DNA from: Anaeramoeba flamelloides
Lineage: Eukaryota > Metamonada > Anaeramoebidae
Length of the DNA: 64,000 bases
Reading direction: 5' to 3'
Assembly (NCBI GenBank): GCA_027625915.1
Contig: JANTQA010000070.1
Coordinates: 10,235,001-10,299,000 of the forward strand
Shown: positions 23,756 to 35,520 of the stretch, piece by piece
How the letters are laid out: the number at the start of each line of letters is the position of its first letter
How positions within the stretch are numbered: position 1 is the first letter of the stretch
Made by a program: the position numbers and the translations under genes
The notes under the pieces: model-generated
What the model saw: only the letters and a program-made list of their open reading frames with translations
Told to the model about the DNA's origin: nothing
Database searches by the model: none

Positions 23756-26700
23756 TTAAAATTTGAGAGTAAAATTACCACTTTTAGAAATAAATTTCAC
23801 TCCTTTAAATATTTTTTTTTTCAGTTTTGAAATATTTAAATTTGTTACTTTCAGGCCAGACATGCAAAGGCCTTCGATTGAAAAGGTGATTATTGCAACC
23901 GGCTTTTCTCTAGGAATTGACCCCTTGCTTGGCAATTTGATTGAACCTTTCATACTTACTTCTTTATTTTTAGGCATTTTTTTGATTTCCCATTTTAATT
24001 CAAATGTTTGATCGTTGAAAAACACTGCCCCGTTTGTTGTTTTGATTGCGGGGCTTGAACAGCCTTGAGCTAAGGGTATTAAAACAGAAACGTTTTCGAT
24101 TGATTTCAGTAAACTGTTTCGGAGTTGAAGAATGACTTCAAATTTTCCTCTCCTTTTCTTTTTTGACCAATTAAATCTGCCACTTGTGTATAATGGAATT
24201 TGTGTTTGCATTCGATTTGAGCGATATGTTAATAATTCAAATTGCCCATCAGGTGGAATAAAATCTAAGATTTTTCTTCTTTCCCACGTGTCAAGATTAA
24301 TACATTGGTGGAAGGACACATCCTCAAGAATCGATGAATTATTAAAAACCATTGTTAAATTGGGCATTCCAGAAAGTTTGCATTCACAATTTATTTTGCT
24401 AATAATCTCGGAATTAAGACATTTCCCACTCCTTTTGAATGTAAAAACAGAGAAAAAATAATAAAGCAGAATTATTATTATTTGAAAAAAATATTGTTGT
24501 TATTAGAAAATTTATTTTTATTATTAGAATCATTGTTGTTGTTTGTCGTTATTATTTTAATTATTTGAAAAATTGTTGTTGTTAGTAGTTATCCTAATAA
24601 TTAATGTTTTTTTAATTTTTGCAATTTATCTATTTTTATTGAGATATAAATGATGTGTGTGGTTTCAAATAACATTTTCATTTATTAACCTATAACAATA
24701 ATACTTTGAAAATGTTTATTAAAATTCTTTATAATCTAAATTTTAACAAAGGAATATACAGCCAGTTCCACTTTTAAGACACAAACTTTCAACAAAATTT
24801 AAGGTACAATAAAAATCTCGAATTAAAGTACATTTTTTGAAAATTTTATTTTACAAATTATTTTACTAGAATCTGAATTTTGTGCCTTAATTTGAGATTT
24901 TTTTTGTGTCTTAAATTTCGTTCGGAGTTTGTGTCTTAAAAGTGGAACTAACTATAATCGTTTATTACAATTTATTTTGTTAAGGTGATTAAAAATATTT
25001 TCTTTTTATTTGAAAATTTTGAATAAAAAAAATTAAAGAAATAAACTAAAATTCAAAATTTAATCTTATTTTAGAAAACTAAAACAGGCTAAAAATGCTT
25101 CTAATAACTGTTTGTATTTATTCTATACTCTCTTTGAATTAGAAGTTATGAATTTAATCTATTCAAAATTCTCTCTTTAACATCTAAAGTGTTTTAAACA
25201 CTGAATTATTAATAATAAAATAATTCAATCCAAAATTTTTGACTCGGTTAAAACAGTTCAAAGAATTACAATAATGCAATTTCAATTTTATTTTAAAAAT
25301 AAATTTGATTTTTGTAGAAGATGAAAATCATTTTTTCATCTTTTAGTTTTTTTTTTTTTCCTTTCTTTTTTTGAATTACGTAACTTGTTTCGTTCGATCC
25401 AATTTTTTTTTAATGATTGATAAATGGTTAAAGTTGAGTTCTTTTAAATAAATAAACCCAAAGTAAATTAGTGGATGAGATCTAACCATTTTATTGATCC
25501 ATAATGATTAGTGAAAATTTCAAAAATTTATCAATACATTTGTTTTGTTGTGCTCATCTCCAAAAATTAGAACACACCCATGATTTATTTGTATTGATAA
25601 TTATTTATTCGTTGTTTTGCCGGTATAATGCTAATTATAAATAATCGTTAACATTTCAATTATTTTGTAGTTCTAATTTAGTATTTCTTATAGAATTTAT
25701 TTAATAAGAATTTTTTTTCAAAAAATGAATTTTAGAGTTTCTGTGATGTTAAAACTTTTGAATTCAAGTTTGCTTAATTACAAAATCCAAGTGTAAAAAA
25801 TAGAAAATATAGGTAATATTTCTTAATGTTGAATTATTTTAAAAAAAAATATTTGCAATCAAATCTTTTTCCATTATATTTTTAAGAAAAATTTATTATT
25901 ATTATTGAAGAAGTGTAAATTACGCTCTAGATTCCATTTTACTGAAAATTCCCTTAAAGGGAGGGATAAGAGTAGGATCATAGATTACACGATTATTCAT
26001 TGGAAAGTCACATACCCAAATTATTAATACTATGTTTGAAAAGGCAAAAACAAGGAATTGAAAATAGAAAAAGAAAAACAAAAAGACCATTAACAGAAAA
26101 AAAAAAAGAAAAAGAAGAAAAAATAAAAGAAATACTATTAACGATACTCTGCACCCAACAAATTTCAAGATCAGCCCATATTTTGCTACAATGAGTGTGA
26201 TCGAATCACGGTACTCTCAAATAGGCCGCTTTAAGTTTAAAAGACTTAACACAAGCCAAAAAGCAATAAGGACGACAGTCGATCAAACAAAACTTGTTTC
26301 TGAAAAAAAACTAATTCATCAAAGATTTTTTACACTCTATTCAACAATATCTTAAATTCAAATCAGGGGTTGGGAAGTGCCTTAGAGTGCCGTAGAGTGC
26401 CTAGGTTTTCCAGAATTTAAAGGAATGTAGTAAAATCTTTGATTTTGCTCAATTCTTTAAAATTTTGTAAAAGGTAAAGACAATTTTCTAGAATTCAAAA
26501 AAAAAAACGAGTAAAATCAAATATTTTACTCTATTCTTTTAAATTCTGGAAAACCTAAAAGCGGTTTTTCTTTAATTCTTGAAGAAATAAAAAGAAAATT
26601 TTTATTAGATTTTCTAAATATTTCTCAAATTAAAAAAAAAAAAAAACTAACGGATAATAGGTGAATGTTAAGTACCAACTTTTTTATTATAAAAAAATAA

Positions 26701-27125
26701 ATAAATAAAGCTTTTTTCGCTTTTAATTGAACTTTGATTTTTATATTATCAAATTTTATGTTTATGTTATTTTCTTTCGAACCATTACAATTAATTTTTG
26801 TATTTTTTGTTTAATTTTAAAGTAGAATTTTGAAATTAAATTTTAATTTTTTTCTTTATTTTTTGTTAAATATAATAGTTTCAGTAATAAAGTTTTCAGA
26901 ACTAATAAAAACTAAAAATAATTATCAATCGTTGATTCTTTACAAAAAAAATTAAAAATAATTTTAATCATGAAATTTTTGTCTGTTTTTTCAAACTTTA
27001 AAATATTTAAATTTATATACTTTTTAATATTTCTGTAAGTTACAAAATAAGCAAAAATACCAATTTTTTTATCCAATGACTCATTTTTAAACTATATTTG
27101 GGATTTTTTTGATTCAATTTCGGGG

Positions 27126-27183
<58 letters not shown>

Positions 27184-30100
27184 GCATAAAAGGTTTAATT
27201 TTAAATTTAATTTTTTTTTCAGTTCATCATTTTTTTTGAAAGATGCAAGACTTTTTATCTGAATTTAAATTAAATCTTCTTAGTCTTCCCAACAAAAAAT
27301 TGGAATTAATTTTCTTTTTAGCTATAAAATAAACACCAATTCAAAATTTTTAACACACCTAAAATTCAATCTTTGAAAAAAAAATCTTATTTAATCAATT
27401 TTTGAAGATTTACCAAATTAGAATCATTCAATAATTGAAATGTTAATAATTATTTATAAATTACAATACTCACAAAACAAAAAATAAATATTTATCAATA
27501 CTAATAAATTATCGATGTGTTAAAATTTTTGGAGAGTAAAACAAAAAAATATATTGGTAAATTCGTTTATATTCTATTAATAAACAATGATCGATCAAAT
27601 GGTTAGATACCATTGACTAATTTTATTTGAGTTCTTCTATTTGGACAACTCAACTTTAACATAATATCAATCATTGAACAAAATTTTGATCTACCAAACG
27701 AAACAAGTTACGTAATTCAAAAAAATAAAATGAAAACAAAAAACTAAAAAACTAAAAGATGGAAAAATGATTTTCATATTTTACAAAAATCAAAATTATT
27801 TCCAATTTGAATGAAATTGTATTACTGTGATTGTTTAGACCGTTTTAGCTGTGTGTAAAATTTTGAATTTTGGTTTAGTATTTTTTCAAGTATGAAATAG
27901 CGATATTTTACCTTATTAAATCTTCTTACTTGAAAATCAATTTAATTTCAAACCTAAAATTTACAAAAATCTTCTAGTTTATGATCATTTCAAAGTTTAT
28001 CATTTTGAATACACCTTGTATAAATAATTTAGAATTAATAACACACCATGGTTACTGAATTGGCTAATTGGGAAATTAAAATCAAAAAGTTATCAAAATT
28101 TGAGATTTGGGTTTCTGTGATTTCTGTGATTTGTTTTTTTAAAAAGTCTTGAAAATACAAGTCTTCTTTTCGACTACAGATCTTCAAGATCTTTGTTTTT
28201 TGTTTTATTTCAAAGTTTGGTTTGTCAATATAAGCCAACTTTGGTAAAAGTGAAAGAAAAAATTGTTTTTTTATTTTTAAAAAATTGTTTTTTTTTTGTT
28301 TTCTGAAAAATTTTTAAAAGTCTTAGTTCCTAAATCTTAATGCTTTTCCAAATTTAATGTTCTTTATTCATGCTTATTTACGAAAGGATTTTGTTGAATT
28401 TTCTCTAGAAAAAGTAAAATTTAATTTCAATTTCAATTTTCCTTGTATTTTCAACATGATTTGTCAGATAATTTGGGAAGAGATCAAAAAAAAAATGACC
28501 TTAGAAACTTTCACATTTACCATTTTATGTTTGAAGAGCGAAAATTTTTAACTTTGAGTTTTCTCATCTTATTCTCATTTGCTAAAGTCCCTTTTGGAAC
28601 ATTAAACTACGGCTTATTATCTTTTAGGTTTTATATGATAAACTCAAAGATGGAATCTATTCGAAAGAAATTTGCTTATGAGATTCACTTGAAGCCTTAC
28701 TATTGAAATAACAATTTCTAAAATGGAAAAGTAACAGATTTTAGATTGATCCTTATCAAAAAAATTAAAATCATGTTAGCTCAAATATATGTGTCTTAAG
28801 GTTATTGGCTGAATTCTTTTTGGTTGTGGTGGGACTTTTTTCTTTTAAAATATATCCCCAAAATAGACAAAATATTGAATTTTCAAAATTTGTAATGATA
28901 TAAAAAATTAACAGAAATGGTTTGAATTGCTCTCTAAAACACACCTAAATCTAAAAATCTGCAACATTTTTTAAAATATATTTCTTTGCTCATTTTCAAA
29001 ACAAAGTAAAAAAATAAGTGGCCAAGGATTTTTTTTATAGAGCACCGAAAATAGATTCATTGAGGTTTGTTGTCTCTTTTATTGATACTTTTTTGTCACA
29101 CCTTTGAAAAAATGACAATACTTTTCAGAGTAACTTTTGATTCTGATTATTTCGTTTTAAAACAATTTTCTTGAGTATTTATCTAAAATTAAGACTTTTT
29201 AAAAAATTAATAATGTTGGTTCCAACTAATTAAATTTTATATTTATTCTCAAAATACAAGAAAAGTCAGTTGAATTCCAATAAGAAATCTTGTTTTAAAC
29301 TGATTTTTGAAGCTATTGTATTTTTCCTCCTAATTGTGATGAAACAGTTTTTGGTGAAATATTTTGAAATAAAATTTCTCTTTTTTTTAGATGGACTGGT
29401 AAATGACAGCAAGGCCTTACTTTGAACCATTAAAATGGAAATAACTTGATTTGTATTTAGAAAAATGTATTGTGTCTTGACGAAAAGATTTAATCCGCTC
29501 ACTCGAAAATCGTTTTCAATTCTAGAATAATCATTGTGAAAAAAAAGAGAAACACGGTTTTTAATTGGGAACCTTAATAGAACCTGAAAATTCAAAGTAA
29601 GATCAATTAATAAGAGAATAAATGAATAAATAAAGACAAATTGAAGTATTCAACACAATAACAGTTTTTTTAATACTTCCTTTTGAAGGGATTTTTCTTT
29701 GATTGATCAATTATTCATAATTTGTTGAAAAAATTGACTATTTTTGAGATCTCCAAAATCACACAAACAATTTCGATATAAAAGTAGATTTAAATTGTGT
29801 TTGTTGGATTGATTGAAAATAATATAATGGATTATTATTAAAAGTTAATTTGTTTCTTCTGTTTATTGATTTGACTTTTCGTTTTCAGGTTTAATTGATT
29901 TCTGTGATTTCTGTGATTTCTGTGATTCTATTAATGTTCCCAATTAAAAACTGTGTTGAACTTTTTTTTCACAACGGTAATTTGATTTTTTTGATTGTTT
30001 TTCTAAAATTAGAAATCCAATTTTTTTGGGTTGAGGAGAATGTCTTTCAAAAAGATCTTTTAAGAATAAAAAAATAAAATGGTCAGAAATTACCTTTCAA

Positions 30101-30888
30101 TGGTTGCATTAATTGATTCTATAACATCAAAAAAGATTTCGTTGGGTGAATGTTTAATATTTTTTCTTCTCCAAGGCAAACCACCAACTTGATCAGATGA
30201 TAACGTTGCAAATTTTTTCGAGTTTTCAATTGTGTTGGGTGTTGATTTCATTGTTGCTCCGATCATATCCCTTAACATGCTACTTTCTGTAGTAACAGGA
30301 AAAACGTTATCCATCATTTCTCCTAAAAGCTAATTTTTGAGTGAGGGGACATTGGTTCATAAGAAAACCAAAATAAGGAAAAAAAATAAAAAATTTTATG
30401 TTTATTGTGGAAAGTTTTTGAAAAAAGATTAAAAAAAAAAAAAAAAAACAAAAAAAAAGTAAATGTTTCAAAAAAAGGGTTTCTTTTGTTTGTTTTTATG
30501 AAAAGGATCCTTTCAAAACAATCAGTTGTTATGTTTTAAGAATAATAAATACCTCAAAAGCCTTTGGTAAATTTTCTTTAACAGAAGTTTCTGTGGGCTC
30601 TGTTGAAAAGAAATTTGAAAAAACTTCAATAACACGATTCAAAAATTCAATAAACATTAAAGGAGAAGTGTCTTGATCAGCAACAACTAAATATAACAAA
30701 TTGTATTTTCGAATATATATTAACGTTTGTCTGCGTATTCTGATAATTGGTGGAAGATCTTTTGTTCGATTTCCTTTAGTTAATTCGTTCCAAAATTGTG
30801 AAATAATATTACGACCTGTTCGGCCTTGCCAATGCTTTTCAAGGACAATGTCTCCTCCTGTGTTGAGAATAAATAAAGATTTTATCAT
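23756..30888 (-). CDS. AP3M: AP-3 adaptor complex, mu subunit
   Basis: Three exons, 30888-30553, 30329-30094 and 24431-23756, join to 415 residues, the usual length (human AP3M1 is 418). Introns are 223 and 5662 nt, GT-AG, and both junctions restore family residues: AFE|LLGEMMDN at the first and INATIER|SGKCL at the second. The N-terminal longin-like domain starts MIKSLFILNTGGDIVLEKHW. The link has GLPWRRKNIKHSPNEIFFDV. The C-terminal mu homology domain has LSGMPNLTMVF, EDVSFHQCI, DFIPPDGQFELLTYR and KGVKFISKSGNF. As the cargo-binding subunit of AP-3 it recognises tyrosine-type signals and sends membrane cargo from endosomes or Golgi to lysosome-related organelles. The assignment to AP-3 rather than AP-1/2/4 rests on the match to animal AP3M. 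Confidence 0.95.
24755..24956. mobile_element. Palindromic element, about 200 bp, copy 1
   Basis: Left end TATACAGCCAGTTCCACTTT, right end AAAGTGGAACT followed by AACTATA. The arms pair over most of the length through AAGACACAAACTTT opposite GTTTGTGTCTTAAAA and TAAGGTACAA-type words. Related copies lie at 34040-34236 and 41907-42085. The CAG just inside TA is like Tc1-type ends. Confidence 0.7.
25221..25776. mobile_element. TA-bounded element, family 2, copy 1 (reverse orientation)
   Basis: Aligns in reverse with 27330-27877 through blocks such as TTACGTAACTTGTTTCGTT, GGTTAAAGTTGAGTTCTT, AACCATTTTATTGATC and TCTAATTTAGTATTTC-like sequence. The inverted ends are diverged (CAAAATTTTTGACTCGGTTA on the left), making this an older copy. 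Confidence 0.7.
25880..26330 (-). mobile_element. Possible 3' end of a retroposon with (AAT)n tail
   Basis: On the minus strand the segment ends in GTAATTTACACTTCTTC followed by AATAATAATAATAA, a simple-repeat tail as found at LINE 3' ends. The same end sequence (TCTAGAGTGTAATTTACACT) occurs at about 11221-11245. The sequence just upstream is less A/T-rich than its surroundings and has an open frame ending NNRVIYDPTLIPPFKG, which I cannot assign. Confidence 0.35.
26365..26650. repeat. Hairpin-cassette cluster 3
   Basis: Starts with the spacer AAGTGCCTTAGAGTGCCGTAGAGTGCCTAGG as three tandem GTGCC(T/G)TAG units. An A-type hairpin follows (TTTTCCAGAATTTAAAGGAA), then a second A-type pair (GAGTAAAATCAAATATTTTA with flanking arms to TTCTGGAAAACC) and a D-type hairpin (TTGAAGAAATAAAAAGAAAA opposite TTTCTCAAATTAAAA). 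Confidence 0.75.
27124..27180. repeat. Microsatellite (TA)n followed by (TG)n
   Basis: An uninterrupted TA run changes directly into a TG run, about 57 bases in all. The run lies in the AP3M intron. Other TA tracts occur at 7401-7420, 19832-19853 and 59624-59646. Confidence 0.95.
27330..27877. mobile_element. TA-bounded element, family 2, copy 2 (548 bp)
   Basis: Ends are TAAACACCAATTCAAAATTT and, reversed, TAAACCAAAATTCAAAATTT, followed by inverted TTAACACACC and TTACACACAGC. TA lies on both sides. The interior holds the family blocks ATCAAATGGTTAGATACCAT, CAACTCAACTTTAACATAAT and AAACGAAACAAGTTACGTAA. There is no coding sequence. Confidence 0.85.
28730..28920. repeat. Dispersed repeat shared with 56930-57115
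   Basis: Both copies, in the same orientation, contain CAGATTTTA, CTTATCAAAA, AAAATCATGTTA, CTTAAGGT, TTGGCTGTGGTAGGGCTTTT (here TTGGTTGTGGTGGGACTTTT) and AATTTTCAAAATTT. No ends or coding sequence are defined. Confidence 0.55.
29535..29990. repeat. Inverted repeat and GATTTCTGT tandem array
   Basis: Sequence at about 29925-29985 (TTCTATTAATGTTCCCAATT, AAAAACTGTGTTG, TTTCACAA) is repeated in reverse at about 29535-29590. It is preceded by three tandem GATTTCTGT units at 29897-29925. Related TTTCTGTGA words occur near 28110-28130 and, reversed, near 11400-11455. Confidence 0.55.
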
Positions 30889-31151
30889 AATGATTTACTT
30901 TCTTTTTTTTTTATCAAAAAATTTGAGTACAGTTATAAAAAGGTTTTTTCTTGGTAACACAAATGAAAAAAAAATGAAAAATGTTTTTGATTTTAGAATC
31001 TTTTGAAGGTTCAATTCAAAATTGATCGGTTTTAAGTGTTGTTGTAAAAAGTGAAAAATTTTATTGAAATGTTCTTTATTTTAAAGTAACTATAAAAAAT
31101 TTTTTAATTCAATTTAAATTGACACAAGTCTATAAAATAAAATTAAATCTT

Positions 31152-31672
31152 TTAAGGACTATATTTTCTAGTGAAAAGGGTAAAATAATGTATAAAAACA
31201 CCCTTGATAGAGTTTTGTAATCTCAGTAATATTTAGACACTGAGAATTTCTTTGAGAAAAAATGAAAAATTTTCAAAATTTTAACAATTTTCACAATTTT
31301 TACCTTGTAAGATAATGCCTAAATTTGATTTTAATATTTTAGAATTTCCATTTCAACTTTCTGAACCCACAATTAAACCTCAGCTGTTCAAAATATTCTT
31401 TACATTTACTTTTACAAGTTTGAAATGTTCTCAAATTTGAACTTGCACTTGAAAATCCCCAAAAGCAATTATATTGCAATTATTTTTTTGGTATATTATT
31501 TTTCCTTATCATTGAAATAGATTGAAAAAAAGTGTGTGAGAAAAGGAAAAGATGACAAAAAAAAAAATTTTTTTTTTTGTCCAATTTCTTCCGAAGGTTA
31601 ATTCTTATTGAGAAGTGAAAGTGGAATAAGGCAATAACTCAACACTCTCAGGGGGGATGAAGTTGTCCTTAA
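31152..31672. mobile_element. TTAA-bounded non-autonomous element, copy 2 (521 bp)
   Basis: Bounded by TTAA 31152-31155 (then GGACTA) and TTAA 31669-31672 (preceded by TTGTCC). It is the reverse-orientation match of 4133-4659 along its full length. It lies just upstream of the AP3M start codon, about 260 bp away, so it may overlap that gene's promoter. Confidence 0.75.
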
Positions 31673-32038
31673 GATAAAACTAATACTTGCATAAAAATTT
31701 CATCCTATGTTAATAAAGTTTATTGTTAATATAACCAACATATCAGTGCTTAAAAATCTTGAGGATATTACACTTATTGTTGTTAATAGTGGTACCGTTT
31801 TTTAGTGTCTTAAGCTGAGAAAAATGGTCAATTTTGGGGTAAAAATTTTTAAATGGATGTGAAAATGAATTTTACTCAAATCCTACTTTAGGATATTTGT
31901 TTAACTAGATAATAACTAAATATTTTTGATAACACTCTATTTATTTAAAAAAGCCCAAATACAGAAAAAAAATAACCTCTGATAATTATTACTGGTCTTA
32001 TATTCTCCAGAATTTAAAAGAACAGTTGGATATTAATC

Positions 32039-32577
32039 TAAACACCAATTCAAAATTTTTAACACACCAAAATTCGATTTAGTGAAAAAAAAACTTTATT
32101 AATTAATTCAAGAAGAAACACCAAATTAGAACCATTCGCCAATTGAAATGTTAACACTTGTTTATAAATTACAACACTATAAAAAAAAAAAAAATAATTA
32201 TCAATACCAAGAAATCAAGGGTGTGTTAAAAATTTTGGAGAGAGCAAAACAAAAAAATTGATTGTTAAATTCGTTTATAATCTACATATAAATATTAAGC
32301 GATCGAATGGTTAGATACTACTAATTAATTGTATTTAAGTTCTTCTATTTGGAACAACTCAACTTTAACATAATATCAATTGTTGAAAAAAAAATTGATC
32401 GAACGAAACCAGTTACGTAAATCAAAAAATGAAATGAAAACAAAAACAAAAACTAAAAGATGAAAAATTGATTGTCATATTTTCAAAAAAGCAAAATTAT
32501 TTCCCATTTGAATGAAATTATATTATTGTGATATATGGAACATTTTAACTGTGTGAAAAATTTTAAATTTTAGTTTA
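32039..32577. mobile_element. TA-bounded element, family 2, copy 3 (539 bp)
   Basis: Begins TAAACACCAATTCAAAATTT and ends with the matching inverted end (ATTTTAAATTTTAGTTTA). It has the family blocks CGATCGAATGGTTAGATACT and CAACTCAACTTTAACATAAT. It sits inside the left arm of an A-type hairpin (CCAGAATTTAAAAG just before it), so it is younger than that hairpin. Confidence 0.85.
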
Positions 32578-32815
32578 TATTTTACAGGTTTATTTCAAAA
32601 ATTACAAAATACCCAACTTGAGTGTCCACAAGTGTCTAGCTTTTATAGTATTCAAAAGAATATTGTATAATTTTTCTTTTGCTCAATTCTTTTCAATTTT
32701 GGAAATTTTCACAGTGGTTTTTTTTTTTAACTTTTTGAAATAAACCAAAAAAAAAAATTAATTTCTGGTTTATTTTAAAAATTAAAAAAAATCAATAAAA
32801 AAAAATCAAATTTAA
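32578..32815. repeat. Hairpin-cassette cluster 4
   Basis: Spacer words GAGTGTCCACAAGTGTCTAGC are followed by an A-type hairpin (about 32641-32706) and a C-type hairpin (about 32722-32805, CTTTTTGAAATAAACC opposite GGTTTATTTTAAAAA). Confidence 0.65.
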
Positions 32816-34039
32816 AAATTTAAAAAATTCTTTAATAGTCCAAATAATCTATACCATATTAGAATTATATTTTTTCAAATTAAAATATATTTTGTTCTCA
32901 TAAAATGAATTCATAACTGTGGAAATTAATTTTTTTAAAATTTTTTGCTAGTAAAATTGAAAAAAATCGTAATGGAACCTTGAAAATGGATTTTATAACT
33001 TTAATTTTTAAATATCTTCGAAAAATAATTTTAACTAAAGATCTTTCATTAATCAATATTTTTTATAATTAATGAAGTTATTAAAATCGGAAAAATTAGC
33101 AAATATTTTATTTTTTGTTCAAAACTTTTTTTATGATCTTAACTAGTAAACAAAAAAAAAAAAAATCTTATAAATTTAATAGTGAATCAAAAGAGATTTA
33201 TCCTATCTTGAAATTAAGAATTGGAGTAAAAAATTTTATTTAATACAGGACCTTACGGATTTTATGAAAAAATTTATTTTTTGATATTAATTATTTTTTT
33301 CAAAATTTTGATCACTTTTTCTCCATTTTGAATTATTTTTGAACTCATGTTAAATTTGGAATTTTTTAGAGTAAATTTAAAGAAATTTTTTTAAAAATAT
33401 GTATATTTAAATATTATTTTAAATTCAAAGGGTTTGAAAGTGCTTTTACGTATTTCTGAAGAAAGGGGTTTTATCATAAACATAATTTCAAAAATAGGGG
33501 CAGATTTTTCATCAGTGCAAAATATGCTTAATGGTTTTTTTTTTTGAATAATAATGTATTTTACTAAAATTTTTAGAGATAATAACCAATATATATTAAT
33601 AAATAAAAATATACTGAAATAATTTTATTTTTTGAAAAACAAATGAAAAAAGAAAAAAATAATAAAAAAAAAGTTGGCCCCTAATTTTGAAATTTGGCTT
33701 AGATATATTTTATAAAAATAAAAAAAGAGAAGAAAAATAATTAAATTATTAAACTAAAATAATAAAAATTTAATTTATATTACCAAATTATAACAATATC
33801 AACATTTGTTGGGAATTTCAGGATTTTAGATATGATGAAACTCAAATAAATATATTATCAATAATAAAATAATCATACATAATCTGCAATTAATCTTTGG
33901 GTATCGAGGTGTATTTGTCTTTTTTTTTTTTTTTAAATGTTGTAATTATTTTATTATGAGGGGGTAAATTAATTACCTCTTGAAATCCATTATTTTTTTT
34001 TTATTTAAAATAAAATATTAAAATTGTTTAGTTTTCTTA

Positions 34040-34236
34040 TATTCAGTTCCACTTTTAAGGTATAAAATTTCAACAATAAATTAATACAAAAAAAAATTCC
34101 AAATTAAGGAATTTTTTTTTTTTTTTTTGTACAAACCATTTTATGATAATTCCGAATTTTGTACCTTAATTTGAGATTGTTTTTGTGCCTAAAATTTAGT
34201 TCAATTTTTGTGTCTCAAAAGTGGAACTTGTTGTAA
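34040..34236. mobile_element. Palindromic element, about 200 bp, copy 2
   Basis: Left arm TTCAGTTCCACTTTTAAGG, right arm CTCAAAAGTGGAACTTG, with inner paired words TTGTACCTTAATTTGAGATT. It is the same family as 24755-24956. Confidence 0.65.
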
Positions 34237-35279
34237 TCCAATAGAATTAAAAAAACACACAGTTACTTTTCATGTGTTTTAAAATTGATAAAACAAAATC
34301 TTTGATTTTACTCAATTTAGTTAAATCATAGAAAATATAAGAGTATTTATAATTGATCTAACAAATATTTTTACCCAGTGTCACATAAACCATCTTTTAA
34401 AAAAAAACCTTATCAAAATTCAAAAACAACTCCCTAACCAGATTCTTCCTAAAATAATATAATGACGGTGTTGGAAACATGACTTATCAAGGAGTTTAAT
34501 CATCTCAAAACTTCTTCAGATAAATAAGAAAAATCATTTTACAAAAAAAAAAGAAAAAAAAAAACAATAAAGATTGGTACTTTCTATATACCAACATATG
34601 TTCATAGTTTAATACTAAATATGAAAGAAAGTAGCAACAGAAAAAAAAAATAATAAAAGAACAACTTTAAACAAATATCCTTACTATTATCACTTAATAT
34701 CGGTTAGTATTAATGTGAAAATAAAAATTATCAAAAAAATTTTCTACCAAATCAAATATTAGTGTTTTAGGTTCAATAAGATAAAAATTTCAAAAAAAAA
34801 TCAAGCTTGAAAAATACTTTTATTATTTTTTTCCAGATATTTATATGTCTATATCTATACAAAGAAAAGATTCACAAATCTGCTTAAAATTCAAATTTAA
34901 AATTTTTTAATTTTATCCCAAGTTTTATATATATTAGACACCCTTAAACCAAAAGAAATATAGAAATAAGATACTTTTGTTATCAGTAATAAATAAAATT
35001 AAAATTACTGATAAAAACCAAAATAGACACATAAATCAACATTTTAAAACCGGAAACTAGAACTTATCCGTTCCCAAAAGGTTGCCACGTCGAAAATTAT
35101 ATTTAATGAAAAAAACACAATCTCTTAGCTTAAATGGTTTATTTTGAGAGTTTAAAAATGGGCAAAAATAAATATAATTTACTTCGAAAAAAATATAGAA
35201 AGATTACAACAAGTAAAAAAAAAAAAAAAAATGAGAATTAAATCCAATCCACTTAAGGTAAGGTACAATCTTCACAAGA

Positions 35280-35520
35280 ATCCGAAAAATGGAAATTGAT
35301 TCAAAAGTTTAAATTAATGCCATTCCCTGGCAATTTTTGAAAAAAGACACAATCTAAACTATATATTCCCCTCATAGATATCCGAGGCAAAGTGATTTTC
35401 ATATGGCTTAAATTGTCTCGTGTACAAATGGACAAAGGGGGTAGATTATAAAATATCTTCCTGTTTTTGAAAAAAAAAATGAAAACACTGATCACTTCTT
35501 ATGGGGTTTAAAAGACATAA
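35280..35520 (+). pseudogene. Possible retroposon C-terminal remnant
   Basis: Plus-strand frames give VIFIWLKLSRVQMDKGG and, in another frame, NENTDHFLWGLKD. These resemble the C-terminal zinc-finger-like segment of some non-LTR elements (…DHFLW.C). The key cysteines are not visible. This is a weak, pattern-only call. Confidence 0.25.

Larger units (their letters stand above)
24432..30093 (-). other. Giant second intron of AP3M (5662 nt)
   Basis: On the minus strand the donor is GAAAG|GTAATT and the acceptor CAAAAG|GAGTGGG, phase 2. Inside are a palindromic element (24755-24956), two TA-bounded elements (25221-25776, 27330-27877), a LINE-like tail (about 25880-26330), hairpin cluster 3 (26365-26650), an (AT)n(GT)n tract (27124-27180) and further dispersed-repeat fragments. 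No nested gene is convincing. Confidence 0.85.
31685..33150 (+). mobile_element. Hairpin-cassette composite element, copy I, split by a TA element
   Basis: Body A (about 31700-32038) has TTATTGTTGTTAATAGTGGT, AAATGGATGTGAAAATGAAT and TTTAGGATATTTGTTTAACT. The hairpin core follows at about 32578-32815. Body B (about 32815-33150) has TTCTTTAATAGTCCAAATAA, AAATATCTTCGAAAAATAAT and GAAGTTATTAAAATCGGAAA. The same order of body A, hairpins and body B is seen at 60530-61640 and, reversed, at 47100-48600. The TA element at 32039-32577 was inserted into the first hairpin. Confidence 0.65.

Noticed and set aside
26190-26340. tRNA-like stretch (GTGATTCGATCAC)
   Set aside because: The short palindrome resembles a T-arm, but no acceptor stem, D-arm or anticodon arm can be folded around it.
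27124-27180. Possible telomere-like or centromere-like repeat
   Set aside because: It is a plain TA/TG microsatellite with no higher-order unit.
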